The notes under the pieces: generated by a model
Seen by the model: the letters and a program-made list of their open reading frames with translations, nothing else
The model's database searches: none
Told to the model about the DNA's origin: nothing
Part shown: piece by piece, positions 36,901 to 44,946 of the stretch
Layout of the letters: every line of letters starts with the position of its first letter
Numbering within the stretch: position 1 is the stretch's first letter
Translations under genes and position numbers: made by a program
Source of the DNA: Caballeronia sp. dw_276
GTDB lineage: Bacteria > Pseudomonadota > Gammaproteobacteria > Burkholderiales > Burkholderiaceae
Direction of reading: 5' to 3'
DNA: 64,000 nt
NCBI RefSeq assembly: GCF_018449635.1
Contig: NZ_JAAVUV010000017.1
Location: 49,096 to 113,095, forward strand

Positions 36901-38126
36901 GGCGGCACGTCCGACATGATCGACTCCGGGTACACGCCGGCGCGCGCACGGGCGACCGCGCTTTCATCTATATCGGTCGCGAACACCTGGATGTTGGCAG
37001 TGGAACGCAGCAGTTCCCGCTGCTCGGTCAGCAGCATGGCGAGCGAGTACGCTTCTTCTCCCGACGAACATCCCGCAACCCACGCCCTCACCTGATCGCC
37101 GTTGTTCTTGCCGTGGAACAGCATGGGCAAGACATCGCGTTCGATTGATTCGAAGGCTTCCCGATCGCGGAAAAAACTCGTCACGCCGATCAACATGTCC
37201 TTGAGCAACGCGCCCGTTTCCCGCGGGTTCTCCCGCAACAGATCGCGGTACGCGAGCAGGTCCGGCACGCTGTTCACCTGCAGGCGCCGCTCGATACGGC
37301 GCAGCATGGTCGCGCGCTTGTAGAAGCGAAAATCGTGACCAGTGCGCGAGCGCAACGTCGACAGAATGTCCTGCAGCGCGACCTCCGCCTCCCCACGCCG
37401 GTCGGCTCGATCATTCGGGCTTGCCGCGGGGGGATCGACTTCCGGCAGTGCAATACGTTTCGCGTTGTTCCAGATATCCAGCAAGCGTTGCGGCATTTCC
37501 ACGACTGGCAGAACCAGATCGACCTGATCCGTCTGGATGGCGTTTTGCGGCATCTCCGCATATTCGGCGTCGTTCGGTTCCTGTGCAAGGGTGACGCCGC
37601 CGCGTTCCTTCACGGTGGCGATGCCTACCGCGCCGTCGCTGCCGGTGCCCGACATGACAATGCACATGACGTACTGGCCGTGCGCCTCGGCGAGGCTGCG
37701 AAACATCTTGTCGATACTGACGGGGCGTCCCGTATTGGGCTCGACATCGCGTGCATTCAGGTAACCGTCGGTCATTGTCAGGCTCTTGCCGGGCGCGATG
37801 ACGTAGACGTGATTTGCTTCAATGGGCGTCGGGCCACTGACTTGTTTCACCCGCATGCGGGTCACGTTTTGCAGGACCTTGTCCGCGCTGCTCACATGCT
37901 TGGCCGACAAATGCAACACGACGACGAATGCCATGCCCATATCAGCCGGTGCGTTTTCGAAGAAGCGCAAGAGCGCCTGAACGCCCCCTGCAGACGCACC
38001 TATGCCGACAACCGGAAAACCCAGCGAACTCGAACGATGCGCGTCTCCAGGGCCGTCACCGGTCGCAATCTCGCGGCCAGCGCCATCGCTGCGTGGGGGC
38101 ACCGTTGATGTTGATGTCTCACTCAC
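33912..38126 (-). CDS. CheB-CheR-PAS hybrid sensor kinase with receiver
   Basis: A giant 1404-aa signalling protein. An N-terminal CheB methylesterase domain (about 38-225) has Ser45 in GIGASAGG, a histidine in VLHLS and the aspartate in SGTGSDG. A CheR methyltransferase domain follows (about 255-510), with RAWVAGCSSGEEAYS. Then come a PAS-like region, a long glutamate-rich coiled coil (about 680-790), two PAS domains, a HisKA domain with phospho-acceptor LSHELKHPLN, a HATPase domain, and a C-terminal receiver (VLVVDDDP, LMLCDISMPG). No membrane segment. It likely links chemoreceptor-like methylation chemistry to phosphorelay signalling. No response regulator with a DNA-binding domain is adjacent. 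Confidence 0.92.
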   Translation of the reverse strand: MSETSTSTVPPRSDGAGREIATGDGPGDAHRSSSLGFPVVGIGASAGGVQALLRFFENAPADMGMAFVVVLHLSAKHVSSADKVLQNVTRMRVKQVSGPTPIEANHVYVIAPGKSLTMTDGYLNARDVEPNTGRPVSIDKMFRSLAEAHGQYVMCIVMSGTGSDGAVGIATVKERGGVTLAQEPNDAEYAEMPQNAIQTDQVDLVLPVVEMPQRLLDIWNNAKRIALPEVDPPAASPNDRADRRGEAEVALQDILSTLRSRTGHDFRFYKRATMLRRIERRLQVNSVPDLLAYRDLLRENPRETGALLKDMLIGVTSFFRDREAFESIERDVLPMLFHGKNNGDQVRAWVAGCSSGEEAYSLAMLLTEQRELLRSTANIQVFATDIDESAVARARAGVYPESIMSDVPPSSLRQFFVKTGSHYEVVKSIREKILFAMHNVLRDPPFSRLDMVSCRNLLIYLDRGVQHQVLEMFHYALYPNGYLFLGSSESADSVEDLFTVVDKKSRVYRAKAAKLPNRPALTSPAMSNQSSYTSIEEEGYALIPGRRNFSFSALHQRVLEQYAPPSVIVNRDSKIVHMSDNAGRFLRYVGGEPSSNLIAVVLPELRLDLRTALFQAVQTGNSVEARRVKLQRDGHSSFVNMTVRPFHDAAADADFILVLFDEVQEAMTESAVAAEHGTGHDTVMQQLEQELHLSKEQLQTTIEQYETSTEELKASNEELQAINEELRSATEELETSKEELQSVNEELITVNAELQAKIEETGKANDDLQNLITSTDIATVFVDRGMCIKRYTPSATTVFNLIGADVGRSLFDITHKLNYPELANDVSATFQSLRLIEREVATNDGRWFLARLLPYRTADDRIDGAVLSLVETTARRRAEASVRAGEERLRLAAQTTNDFAIIVQDPDGRIVSWNAGAERVFGYSEHEAVGQNIDVIYTSSDNEEGVAAREREIAQHDGRADDERWHVAKGGRKVYCSGVVTPLNDPKFTGYAKIVRDLTDRKSQEDARQIQLAEERSVRAQAEAANRLKDDFLAVLSHELKHPLNLIHVKAEMLPRIPEARGVPAIQIAADAIQRAVLGQAKIIDDLLDLSRVRTGKLALNLATSDVAQMLATIANAIETDAASRGITLSFDGLAVPLWTKVDPVRFDQIVWNLLSNALKFTPHGGSVSVRLTQESDELRIDVTDTGLGIDAPLLPHVFEMFSQGVEARRRTGGGMGIGLALVKQLVEMHAGRVLAHSEGAGRGTMMSVWLPLVDDRPENGMEQERNGSLSGVRVLVVDDDPETASAFAALLQLEGAVVATAHSGSEAFTYLEHELVDLMLCDISMPGVDGYELIDQVRANPRLASLPAIALTGYTSIADENRARVKGFDLSLAKPVSLDALIAAAEQVLLWRGAHGGGTHSRG

Positions 38127-38420
38127 TCCGTGGGCCTCGGTTGATAACGCTTCAATGGTCGACAGACGCCGCTTCCCCGGCAGCGGTCGCTTGGCTGGCC
38201 GGGGTTTTCCGTTTTCGGATCAATCCGTAATTTTAACCCTGATGCGGATTGAAACAGTACTCACTGCACGAGTAGCGCGCAACGCGAGTGCTATTGGCCG
38301 TCCTCGTCTGCCCGATGCCCAGAGATCTGACGTAGAGGCATCTTCGGACAATATCCCCTCAAAAACGTCTTATCGCTCACTTTATTGCATCCGGGTAATC
38401 GGCACACCATGCCTGCTTAC

Positions 38421-40205
38421 CTAGCTCCTCGAAGGCAATACGCTCGACAGCACCTGCTTGGCTGTATCGATGATCACGCTTACTTGCTCCGGATCGCCTT
38501 GCAGCAAAGTCGATGCAAACGCCTTCGCCTGTTTCACCGTGATATGCGGCGGCAGCGGCGGCACGTTCGGGTCCGTCTTCACTTCAACAAGAACCGGCCG
38601 GTCCGAAGCAAAGGCCTCATCGAATACTCCGCCCAAGCGCTCCGGGTCGTCCACGTAAACGCCCCTCATGCCGATGAGTTCCGCAAACTTGTGGTACGGC
38701 ACGTCGGGAATCTGCTGCGATGCTTCGAACTTGGGGTCGCCCTCCATCACCCGCTGCTCCCACGTCACCTGGTTCAGATCCTCGTTATTGAAAACGACGC
38801 AGACCCACGCGGCGTCGGAGGGCTTCCAATACTTCATCAGCGTGATCAGCTCGGCCATGTTGTTCATCTGCATGGCGCCGTCGCCGACCAATGCGACCAC
38901 GGGCCTGTCGCGATAGGCAAAGCGCGCGGCAATCGCGTACGGAACCGCTGCGCCCATGGATGCAAGACCGCCCGACAGCGAACACATCATGCCGCTTTTA
39001 ACCTGAACGTCGCGTGCATACCAGTTCGCGCACGACCCTGAGTCGCTCGTGACGATGGCGTTGTCCGGCAAACGCGATGACAACTCGACAGCTACACGTT
39101 GCGGATTGACCGGTGTGGCGCTTTGCATCGCGCGGTCGTGGAGGGTCTCGTGCCAGCTCCGGTTCCATCGCACGATGCGGTCACGCCAACTGCCGGTTGT
39201 CTTCTGCTCGAGCAATGGCAGCAGCGCTCGCAGGGTTTCGGCCGCGTCACCTTGCAGGTTCACATCCATTGGATATCGCAAGCTCAGCATGTCGCCCTTC
39301 AAGTCGATCTGGACGCCGCGCGCTTGGCCCTCCTTGGGCAAGAATTCGGCGTAAGGAAAACCTGAACCAACCATCAACAACGTATCGCATTCGGTCATCA
39401 GCTTGTAGCTCGGCTCCGTTCCAAGCAGGCCGATGGAACCTGTAACCCAAGGCAAGTCATCGGGCAAGACGGCCTTGCCGAGCAGCGCTTTCGCAACGCC
39501 CGCACCGAGCTTGTCGGCAACCGCAATCAGTTCGTCTCTCGCGTTCAGCGCGCCTGCCCCCACGAGGATGGCGACACGCCGCCCTTCGTTGAGCACGGCC
39601 GCCGCGCGCTCTAAATCCGCCGCATACGGAACCACCTTGGGTGCGCTCCAGCCGACGCCCGAGTGCAACGTCCCATGCGCCCGCTCCGGTTCCTCATAAG
39701 GCATTTCCTGCAAGTCGTTCGGCAAGATGATCGCCGTCACGCGCCGCTCGGATAACGCAATCCGCACCGCGCGGTCGACGAGATGGCGCACCTGAGAAGG
39801 CACCGTGGCCTGTTGCACGAATGATCCGGCGACGTCCTTGAACATCGACGATAGATCCAGTTCCTGTTGATAATGCCCGCCAAGTGCAGTGCGAGCCTGT
39901 TGCCCGACGATGGCGAGTACGGGCATGTGATCCATGCGTGCATCGTAGAGACCCGTGATCAGGTGCGATGCACCCGGTCCCGATGTCGCGATGCATACGC
40001 CGAGTTCGCCCGTGAACTTGGCATGCGCACATGCCATGAACGCGGCCATTTCCTCGTGTCGCGCCTGAATGAAGTCGATCATGTCAGGCGCGCGGCGCAT
40101 CGCGCCGAAAACGCCATTGATGCCGTCTCCGGGATATCCGAACATCTTGCGCACGCCCCAGGCATGAAGCCTTCCCACGATAAAGTCGCTTACTGTCTGC
40201 GCCAT
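38421..40205 (-). CDS. poxB: Thiamine-diphosphate-dependent pyruvate oxidase-like enzyme
   Basis: A 594-aa enzyme of the acetohydroxyacid synthase/pyruvate oxidase family, closest in pattern to PoxB (pyruvate:quinone oxidoreductase, pyruvate to acetate and CO2). The activating glutamate is in QARHEEMAAFMA, and the cofactor loop is VGDGAMQMNNMAEL followed by FNNEDLNQVTWEQR. The amphipathic C-terminus could bind membrane lipid, as in PoxB. The ATG at 40205 has GGAGAA upstream. With xfp and ackA nearby it forms an acetate-producing set, which supports the PoxB reading; a related decarboxylase remains possible. It may use a promoter after the terminator at 40238-40269. Confidence 0.8.
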   Translation of the reverse strand: MAQTVSDFIVGRLHAWGVRKMFGYPGDGINGVFGAMRRAPDMIDFIQARHEEMAAFMACAHAKFTGELGVCIATSGPGASHLITGLYDARMDHMPVLAIVGQQARTALGGHYQQELDLSSMFKDVAGSFVQQATVPSQVRHLVDRAVRIALSERRVTAIILPNDLQEMPYEEPERAHGTLHSGVGWSAPKVVPYAADLERAAAVLNEGRRVAILVGAGALNARDELIAVADKLGAGVAKALLGKAVLPDDLPWVTGSIGLLGTEPSYKLMTECDTLLMVGSGFPYAEFLPKEGQARGVQIDLKGDMLSLRYPMDVNLQGDAAETLRALLPLLEQKTTGSWRDRIVRWNRSWHETLHDRAMQSATPVNPQRVAVELSSRLPDNAIVTSDSGSCANWYARDVQVKSGMMCSLSGGLASMGAAVPYAIAARFAYRDRPVVALVGDGAMQMNNMAELITLMKYWKPSDAAWVCVVFNNEDLNQVTWEQRVMEGDPKFEASQQIPDVPYHKFAELIGMRGVYVDDPERLGGVFDEAFASDRPVLVEVKTDPNVPPLPPHITVKQAKAFASTLLQGDPEQVSVIIDTAKQVLSSVLPSRS

Positions 40206-40237
40206 TGCATTCTCCTGCACGTTGTCTGCGTTCATGT

Positions 40238-40269
40238 GAAAAAGCGCGACTGCAAGGCCGCGCTTTTTT
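40238..40269 (-). terminator. Bidirectional terminator
   Basis: AAAAAGCGCG (40239-40248) and CGCGCTTTTT (40259-40268) form a 10-bp stem with a 10-base loop and flanking A and U runs on both strands. It ends the leftward 97-aa gene and separates it from poxB. Confidence 0.85.
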
Positions 40270-40290
40270 CACTCAACCATTTTCAATGGG

Positions 40291-40584
40291 TTACTGCCCT
40301 TTCGTATCGCTGCTTGCATTCGCGCCCGGCATGTTGGTGGTATCCGTCGCGGACTTGCGGGCCATCTTCTTGTGCGAGGTGCCGTTCTTTGACATCGTCC
40401 CGGATGCAGGGTCGCCACCGCTTGTCATGCCGGCAGTTGCTGCGCTGTGCGCATTGCCGCCACCCGTACCGCCGTTACCATTTCCGCCACCCGAGCTGCC
40501 GCCTGCGCCGCCGCTTTGTGCCAACGCAACCGTCGATACAACCGCAAACAATCCCGCCAGTAAAATTCGCTTTCCATCTTTCAT
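40291..40584 (-). CDS. Small glycine-rich exported protein
   Basis: A 97-aa predicted secreted protein: Sec signal (LLAGLFAVVSTVALAQ), then a Gly/Ser/Asn-rich stretch and a Lys/Ser/Thr-rich tail. No domain is recognised and low complexity makes homology uninformative. The ATG at 40584 follows AAGGAG nicely. It lies 34 bp downstream of the DUF4142 gene on the same strand and is probably in its transcript. A terminator follows. Such proteins are often stress-induced in related bacteria, which is only a guess here. Confidence 0.65.
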   Translation of the reverse strand: MKDGKRILLAGLFAVVSTVALAQSGGAGGSSGGGNGNGGTGGGNAHSAATAGMTSGGDPASGTMSKNGTSHKKMARKSATDTTNMPGANASSDTKGQ

Positions 40585-40618
40585 CGGTTCACTCCTTGAG
40601 CTCCAATCAGCAGATGCC

Positions 40619-41164
40619 TTACTGCGCCGACACACCCTTCTTCGTCGCAAGGTCCTGCGCCATCTTGTAGTGGTCCTGGATCGTCGGCAGCGCCTTTTGA
40701 GCAGCCTTCTTCAGGTCAGCATTCTGTCCATCGGAAATTTCCTTCTGGAACGCATCGACTGCTTGCTTGTGTCCTTCGACACCAACCTTGCTGATATAGG
40801 CCGTATCAAAGTCCTTGCCTTTAAGTGGCTTGAGCGAGTCCAGAATCGATGTGTCGGAATTGTCCTTCGGTACCGTCACGCCCTTGGGCGCCGCCATCTT
40901 CAGCTGCACGGTGAGCTTCGTGTGATCCATCATCATGTGACGCGCGAACGACTTCACGTCCTTGTCACTGGAATGGGTCATCGCGATCTTGCCCGCGTCG
41001 ATCTCCGTGGACGAGGACATCGACGCCGCTTGCACAAAGGCCTTGTCGGTATCGGAAAGCGGGTTTGCCGTCGTCGTGGACGCGGCTTCCGTCTGTGCAT
41101 GTACCAGCGGGGCGCTTGTGATCAGGCAAGCGGCGAGCAATGTGGAAAGAGTCGTGGTCTTCAT
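40619..41164 (-). CDS. DUF4142 periplasmic protein
   Basis: A 181-aa exported protein with a Sec signal (cleavage near PLVHAQ) and a DUF4142 four-helix bundle (about 35-175). Family hallmarks are FVQAASMSSSTEIDAGKIA, KSFARHMMMDHTKLT and a C-terminal HYKMAQDLA. The fold is ferritin-like but the iron ligands of ferritins are not evident. The function is unknown; it is often found with outer-membrane stress genes. Its start codon lies 110 bp from the SOS helicase gene on the other strand, so the LexA box may reach its promoter as well. Confidence 0.82.
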   Translation of the reverse strand: MKTTTLSTLLAACLITSAPLVHAQTEAASTTTANPLSDTDKAFVQAASMSSSTEIDAGKIAMTHSSDKDVKSFARHMMMDHTKLTVQLKMAAPKGVTVPKDNSDTSILDSLKPLKGKDFDTAYISKVGVEGHKQAVDAFQKEISDGQNADLKKAAQKALPTIQDHYKMAQDLATKKGVSAQ

Positions 41165-41250
41165 TCAGTTCTCCGTAGATCGAAATTGATTGACTTCGTA
41201 TAGAGACCACAGCAACCCTCGTACCCAAACGACTCGGGCGTGCTAATATT

Positions 41251-41270
41251 TACTGTACATCCATACAGTA
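41251..41270. promoter_or_regulatory. LexA (SOS) box
   Basis: This 20-bp palindrome has CTGT-N8-ACAG as its core and matches the enterobacterial LexA consensus nearly throughout (TACTGTACATCCATACAGTA). It ends three bases before the ATG of the helicase gene and just after a -10-like TAATAT (41244-41249). LexA bound here would cover the promoter and the translation start. Confidence 0.9.
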
Positions 41271-41273
41271 AAA

Positions 41274-43565
41274 ATGCCCGAGCAACCCAGCTACGACGTC
41301 GCGGTCCGCGCGCTTTGCGAGTTCACTGCAAAGCAAGGCGATCTCGATCTGCGCTTTACGCCATCGCCTACTGCTCGGCAAGGCATGGCCGGGCACAAGA
41401 TCGTCGCCGGCCGCCGCCACGACCGTTACCAAGCCGAAATCACGCTCTCCGACACTTTCGGCGCGCTGTACGTGCGCGGTCGCGCGGACGGTTACGACCC
41501 TGTCCTGAACCAGGTCGAGGAGATCAAGACGTATCGCGGGAAACTGGATGCCATTCCAGAGAATCATCGCCATTTACACTGGGCGCAGGCGCGCATTTAT
41601 GGATGGCTGTGCTGCAAGAAAATGGCGTTGCGTGAGATCAGCATCGCGCTGGTTTACTTCGATATCGCCAGCGAGAAAGAAACGGTATTCACAGAAACGC
41701 AATCCGCAGAAGCGCTGCGTGAGCATTTCGAACTGCAGTGTTCGCGCTTTCTGACTTGGGCACATCAAGAACTCGAACACGCCGCGCGGCGCAACACGGC
41801 GCTGGGCGTAATGGGTTTCCCGCACGCATCCTTTCGTACCGGGCAACGCGAGCTGGCGGCCTCGATTTATCGCGCCGCCATGCATGAGCGCTGCGTAACG
41901 GCGCAGGCACCGACGGGTATAGGCAAGACGCTTGGCAGTCTGTTTCCCTTGCTGAAGGCATGGCCCGCAAAGCAACTCGACAAGATCTTTTTCCTTACCG
42001 CCAAGAGCTCCGGCCGCCAACTCGCGCTCGATGCGCTCAACACGTTGCGCCGCGAAACCCCGCTGCGCGTGCTCGAACTGGTTGCGCGAGACAAAGCTTG
42101 CGAGCATCCCGACAAAGCCTGTCACGGTGAGTCTTGTCCGCTTGCGCGAGGCTTCTACGATCGGCTTCCGTCAGCGCGCGCTGCCGCGTTGAACGTTGCA
42201 CAGCTCGATCGACATGCATTGCGCACGATCGCGCTCGGGCATGCGGTGTGCCCGTATTACCTGAGCCAGGAACTTGCGCGCTGGAGCGATGTGATCGTCG
42301 GCGACTACAACTATTACTTCGATACCAGCGCAATGCTCTTCGCGCTCGCCGAGTCGAAGGAATGGCGCGTGAGCGTGCTCGTCGACGAAGCGCACAACCT
42401 GGTGGAACGCGCGCGCGCAATGTATTCCGCCACGCTCGACGAAACGCGTTTTCGCAACGTTCGCCGCACCGCCCCGGCACCGCTCAAGCGCGCTTTCGAC
42501 AAGATCGGCCGTGCGTGGAGAACGCTCGCAAGCCAGCAAACCGTCGAGTACGCCGTGCAGGAAACGTTGCCCGCGCGGTTGCTGGAAACACTGGAAAACA
42601 TGATTGCGATCGTCACGGAGTTCATCGGCGAACAGCCGGCCGCGCTTGATCGCGACACGCTGCGTTTCTACTTCGATGCCATGCATTTCGTGCGCATCGC
42701 AGAACGCTTCGACACGCATTCCGTCTTCGATATCACCCTTTCGCGCCCGCGTCAGCAAAGCGTGCTCTGCTTGCGCAACCGCGTGCCCGCGCCGCACCTC
42801 AAGGCGCGTTTCGCGCGGGCGCATTCGGTCGCGCTATTCTCTGCCACGCTCGCGCCTGCGCATTTTTATCGAGATATGCTCGGCCTGCCTGAGACGTGCA
42901 TGGACGTCGATGTCGCTTCGCCGTTCCACGCGGAACAACTAAAGGTCCGCGTGGTGGCGAACGTGTCCACGCGTTATCGCGATCGCGAGCAATCGGTGTC
43001 GCAGCTCGTCGAGCTCATCGCGACGCAGTATCGGCGTATGCCCGGTAACTACCTCAGCTTTTTCAGCAGCTTCGAATACCTGGATCAAGTGGCAAACGCG
43101 TTGCGCTGCGAGTTTCCTGACATCCCGGTCTGGCAGCAAACGCGTTCGATGAGCGAAGCCGATCAGCGCGCATTTCTCGCTCGCTTCACTGAATCGAGCA
43201 GCGGCATCGGTTTCGCCGTGCTCGGCGGCTCTTTCGGAGAGGGTATCGATCTCGCGGGTAAACGCTTGATTGGTGCGTTTATAGCTACGCTCGGATTGCC
43301 GCAACTCAATCCGGTCAACCAGCACATGAAAGCGCACATGGACCGCGATTTCGGCGCAGGATACGACTACACGTATCTGTTTCCCGGCTTGCAAAAAGTG
43401 GTTCAGGCGGCCGGCCGGGTGATCCGGGGACAACAGGATCGTGGCGTGCTTTATCTCATCGACGACCGCTTTGCCCGCCCCGAAGTACGCCGGTTGTTCC
43501 CGGCGTGGTGGGAAGTGGAAATCGTGCGCCATGTGAGCAGGCCTCGGGCACCCGTATTGCTCTGA
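41274..43565 (+). CDS. SOS-controlled XPD/DinG-type helicase with N-terminal nuclease domain
   Basis: A 763-aa superfamily 2 iron-sulphur helicase. An N-terminal RecB/Cas4-like PD-(D/E)XK nuclease domain is suggested by D72, E83-I-K85 and QARIY near residue 108. Walker A is APTGIGKT (212-219), Walker B is DEAH (371-374), and four cysteines (276, 283, 288, 326) fit the [4Fe-4S] domain of XPD/DinG enzymes. The C-terminal helicase motifs include SFGEGIDL and QAAGRVIRG. It likely unwinds damaged DNA or R-loops. The perfect LexA box three bases upstream shows damage control. There is no Shine-Dalgarno sequence because the operator fills that space. Confidence 0.88.
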   Translation: MPEQPSYDVAVRALCEFTAKQGDLDLRFTPSPTARQGMAGHKIVAGRRHDRYQAEITLSDTFGALYVRGRADGYDPVLNQVEEIKTYRGKLDAIPENHRHLHWAQARIYGWLCCKKMALREISIALVYFDIASEKETVFTETQSAEALREHFELQCSRFLTWAHQELEHAARRNTALGVMGFPHASFRTGQRELAASIYRAAMHERCVTAQAPTGIGKTLGSLFPLLKAWPAKQLDKIFFLTAKSSGRQLALDALNTLRRETPLRVLELVARDKACEHPDKACHGESCPLARGFYDRLPSARAAALNVAQLDRHALRTIALGHAVCPYYLSQELARWSDVIVGDYNYYFDTSAMLFALAESKEWRVSVLVDEAHNLVERARAMYSATLDETRFRNVRRTAPAPLKRAFDKIGRAWRTLASQQTVEYAVQETLPARLLETLENMIAIVTEFIGEQPAALDRDTLRFYFDAMHFVRIAERFDTHSVFDITLSRPRQQSVLCLRNRVPAPHLKARFARAHSVALFSATLAPAHFYRDMLGLPETCMDVDVASPFHAEQLKVRVVANVSTRYRDREQSVSQLVELIATQYRRMPGNYLSFFSSFEYLDQVANALRCEFPDIPVWQQTRSMSEADQRAFLARFTESSSGIGFAVLGGSFGEGIDLAGKRLIGAFIATLGLPQLNPVNQHMKAHMDRDFGAGYDYTYLFPGLQKVVQAAGRVIRGQQDRGVLYLIDDRFARPEVRRLFPAWWEVEIVRHVSRPRAPVLL

Positions 43566-43593
43566 GTGTGTCACCCCCACACAAGGAGCCGTC

Positions 43594-44079
43594 ATGGCCG
43601 ACACCAAAAAGCAGGACGCGTTGACGATGCTGGAAGAAGAGCATCGCGCAGTGGAAAAGCTGTTCGAAGCATTCGAGCGCGCCGAGGAAGACGACCTCGA
43701 GCGCAAGGCGACGCTGGTTCAGCGTGCATGCGAGCTGCTCACCATGCACGCGATCGTGGAAGAAGAAATCCTGTACCCGGCGGCGAAGGCCGCGCTCGGC
43801 AAGGACGACAAGGACGATGTCAACGAAGCGTACGTGGAACACTTTCTGGTCAAGACGCTGATCGATAAATTCACGACCATGAAAGCCGGCGACGAAGGCT
43901 TCGACGCCACATTCAAGGTGTTGACCGAAAGCGTGAATCATCACGTCGAGGAAGAAGAATCGGAATTGTTCCCCGAGCTTCGAAAAACCAAACTCGATCT
44001 GGTGGCAATGGGAGAGCGCATCGCAAAACGCCGTGAGGCGCTTCAAAACAAAATCACGGAAGTCGCCACCGCCCACTGA
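43594..44079 (+). CDS. Hemerythrin HHE-domain protein
   Basis: A 161-aa cytoplasmic four-helix protein of the hemerythrin/HHE family. Candidate di-iron ligands are in EEEHRAVEKLF, MHAIVEEEILYP, VEHFLVKTLID, and NHHVEEEESELFPE. It could sense or buffer oxygen, nitric oxide or iron. It lies 28 bp after the helicase gene, with AAGGAGC ahead of its ATG, and may be in the same SOS-driven transcript. No terminator is evident between them. Confidence 0.87.
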   Translation: MADTKKQDALTMLEEEHRAVEKLFEAFERAEEDDLERKATLVQRACELLTMHAIVEEEILYPAAKAALGKDDKDDVNEAYVEHFLVKTLIDKFTTMKAGDEGFDATFKVLTESVNHHVEEEESELFPELRKTKLDLVAMGERIAKRREALQNKITEVATAH

Positions 44080-44216
44080 ACGCGCTGAAAGCTCCAAACT
44101 CAGCAGGCGCGTTGAGCGGGTCCGCAGTTTTGCTAACATGCGCACAAACCGCGGGCCCGTTCTGGCCCCTTGCATGCGTCCGGCGTCAGGGACGCGGCTT
44201 TCTCTGGAGGGAACCT

Positions 44217-44852
44217 GTGACCCTTTTCGTCTATATCAACACCGGCGGCCGCCAGCAGGTTCGCGACTGCGATCTGTTTGAAATCGATGCTGCTGGTTTT
44301 CTCGTTGACATGGGTTCCGTGCTGGTCGATCAGTGCAGCAACGCGACCGCGGCAACGTCGCGCCCGGCTCTTCAGCAAGCCATCCGCCGCATCAAGCCTG
44401 GCGACACGCTGGTTGTTTCTCGCTTGGGTTATCTCGGCAACGGCATTGGCGACGTCGTTTCCACGCTCAACGCCATTGCTGTCAGACGGGCGCACGCCAT
44501 TTGCCTTGAAGCGGGCAAAAACGATCTTTGCGTCAACGGCAACAACTCGCCCGTGCGGATACTTCAACTCGCTGCAGAACTCGAACGCGACGCCAAGCGC
44601 GCCCGTGCACTCGATGCCGCCGCCATCGCCAAGCAAGTCGGCGCGCCGCAGGGACGTCCGGCGTCACTGTCTGCCTCGCAGCGGCAGCAGGCGCTCAGCG
44701 CGCTGGCTTCGGGCAGCACTGTGACTGCCGTCGCACGGATTCTCAGCACCTCGCGCCAGACGATCATCCGTTTGCGCGACGCGGCTTCGAGACAGACCGC
44801 GCCTCGGGACGGCGCTGCCGCTGCGGCAGCGTCGACGCGTATGGACCACTAG
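44217..44852 (+). CDS. Degenerate serine-recombinase-like protein
   Basis: A 211-aa protein with the architecture of a resolvase/invertase: N-terminal recombinase fold (1-130), a helical linker, and a C-terminal helix-turn-helix (about 150-195; GRPASLSASQRQQAL, then VTAVARILSTSRQTIIRL). The fold's RPALQQAIRRIKPGDTLVVSRL is well kept. The nucleophilic serine position reads Asn8 in VYINTGG, and the catalytic DRLGR motif reads RLGYLGN. It is therefore probably not a recombinase but a DNA-binding regulator or an inactive relic under selection. GTG at 44217 has GGAGGG upstream. No inverted repeats or invertible segment were seen beside it. Confidence 0.72.
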   Translation: MTLFVYINTGGRQQVRDCDLFEIDAAGFLVDMGSVLVDQCSNATAATSRPALQQAIRRIKPGDTLVVSRLGYLGNGIGDVVSTLNAIAVRRAHAICLEAGKNDLCVNGNNSPVRILQLAAELERDAKRARALDAAAIAKQVGAPQGRPASLSASQRQQALSALASGSTVTAVARILSTSRQTIIRLRDAASRQTAPRDGAAAAAASTRMDH

Positions 44853-44946
44853 CAGGTCAACGGGAATGAAAGCGCAACATCCGGCGTGCCCGGAAAGCTG
44901 GACTCGCGGAAAATCGGTAGATTGAATCTGCAAGGAGACATCGCCG

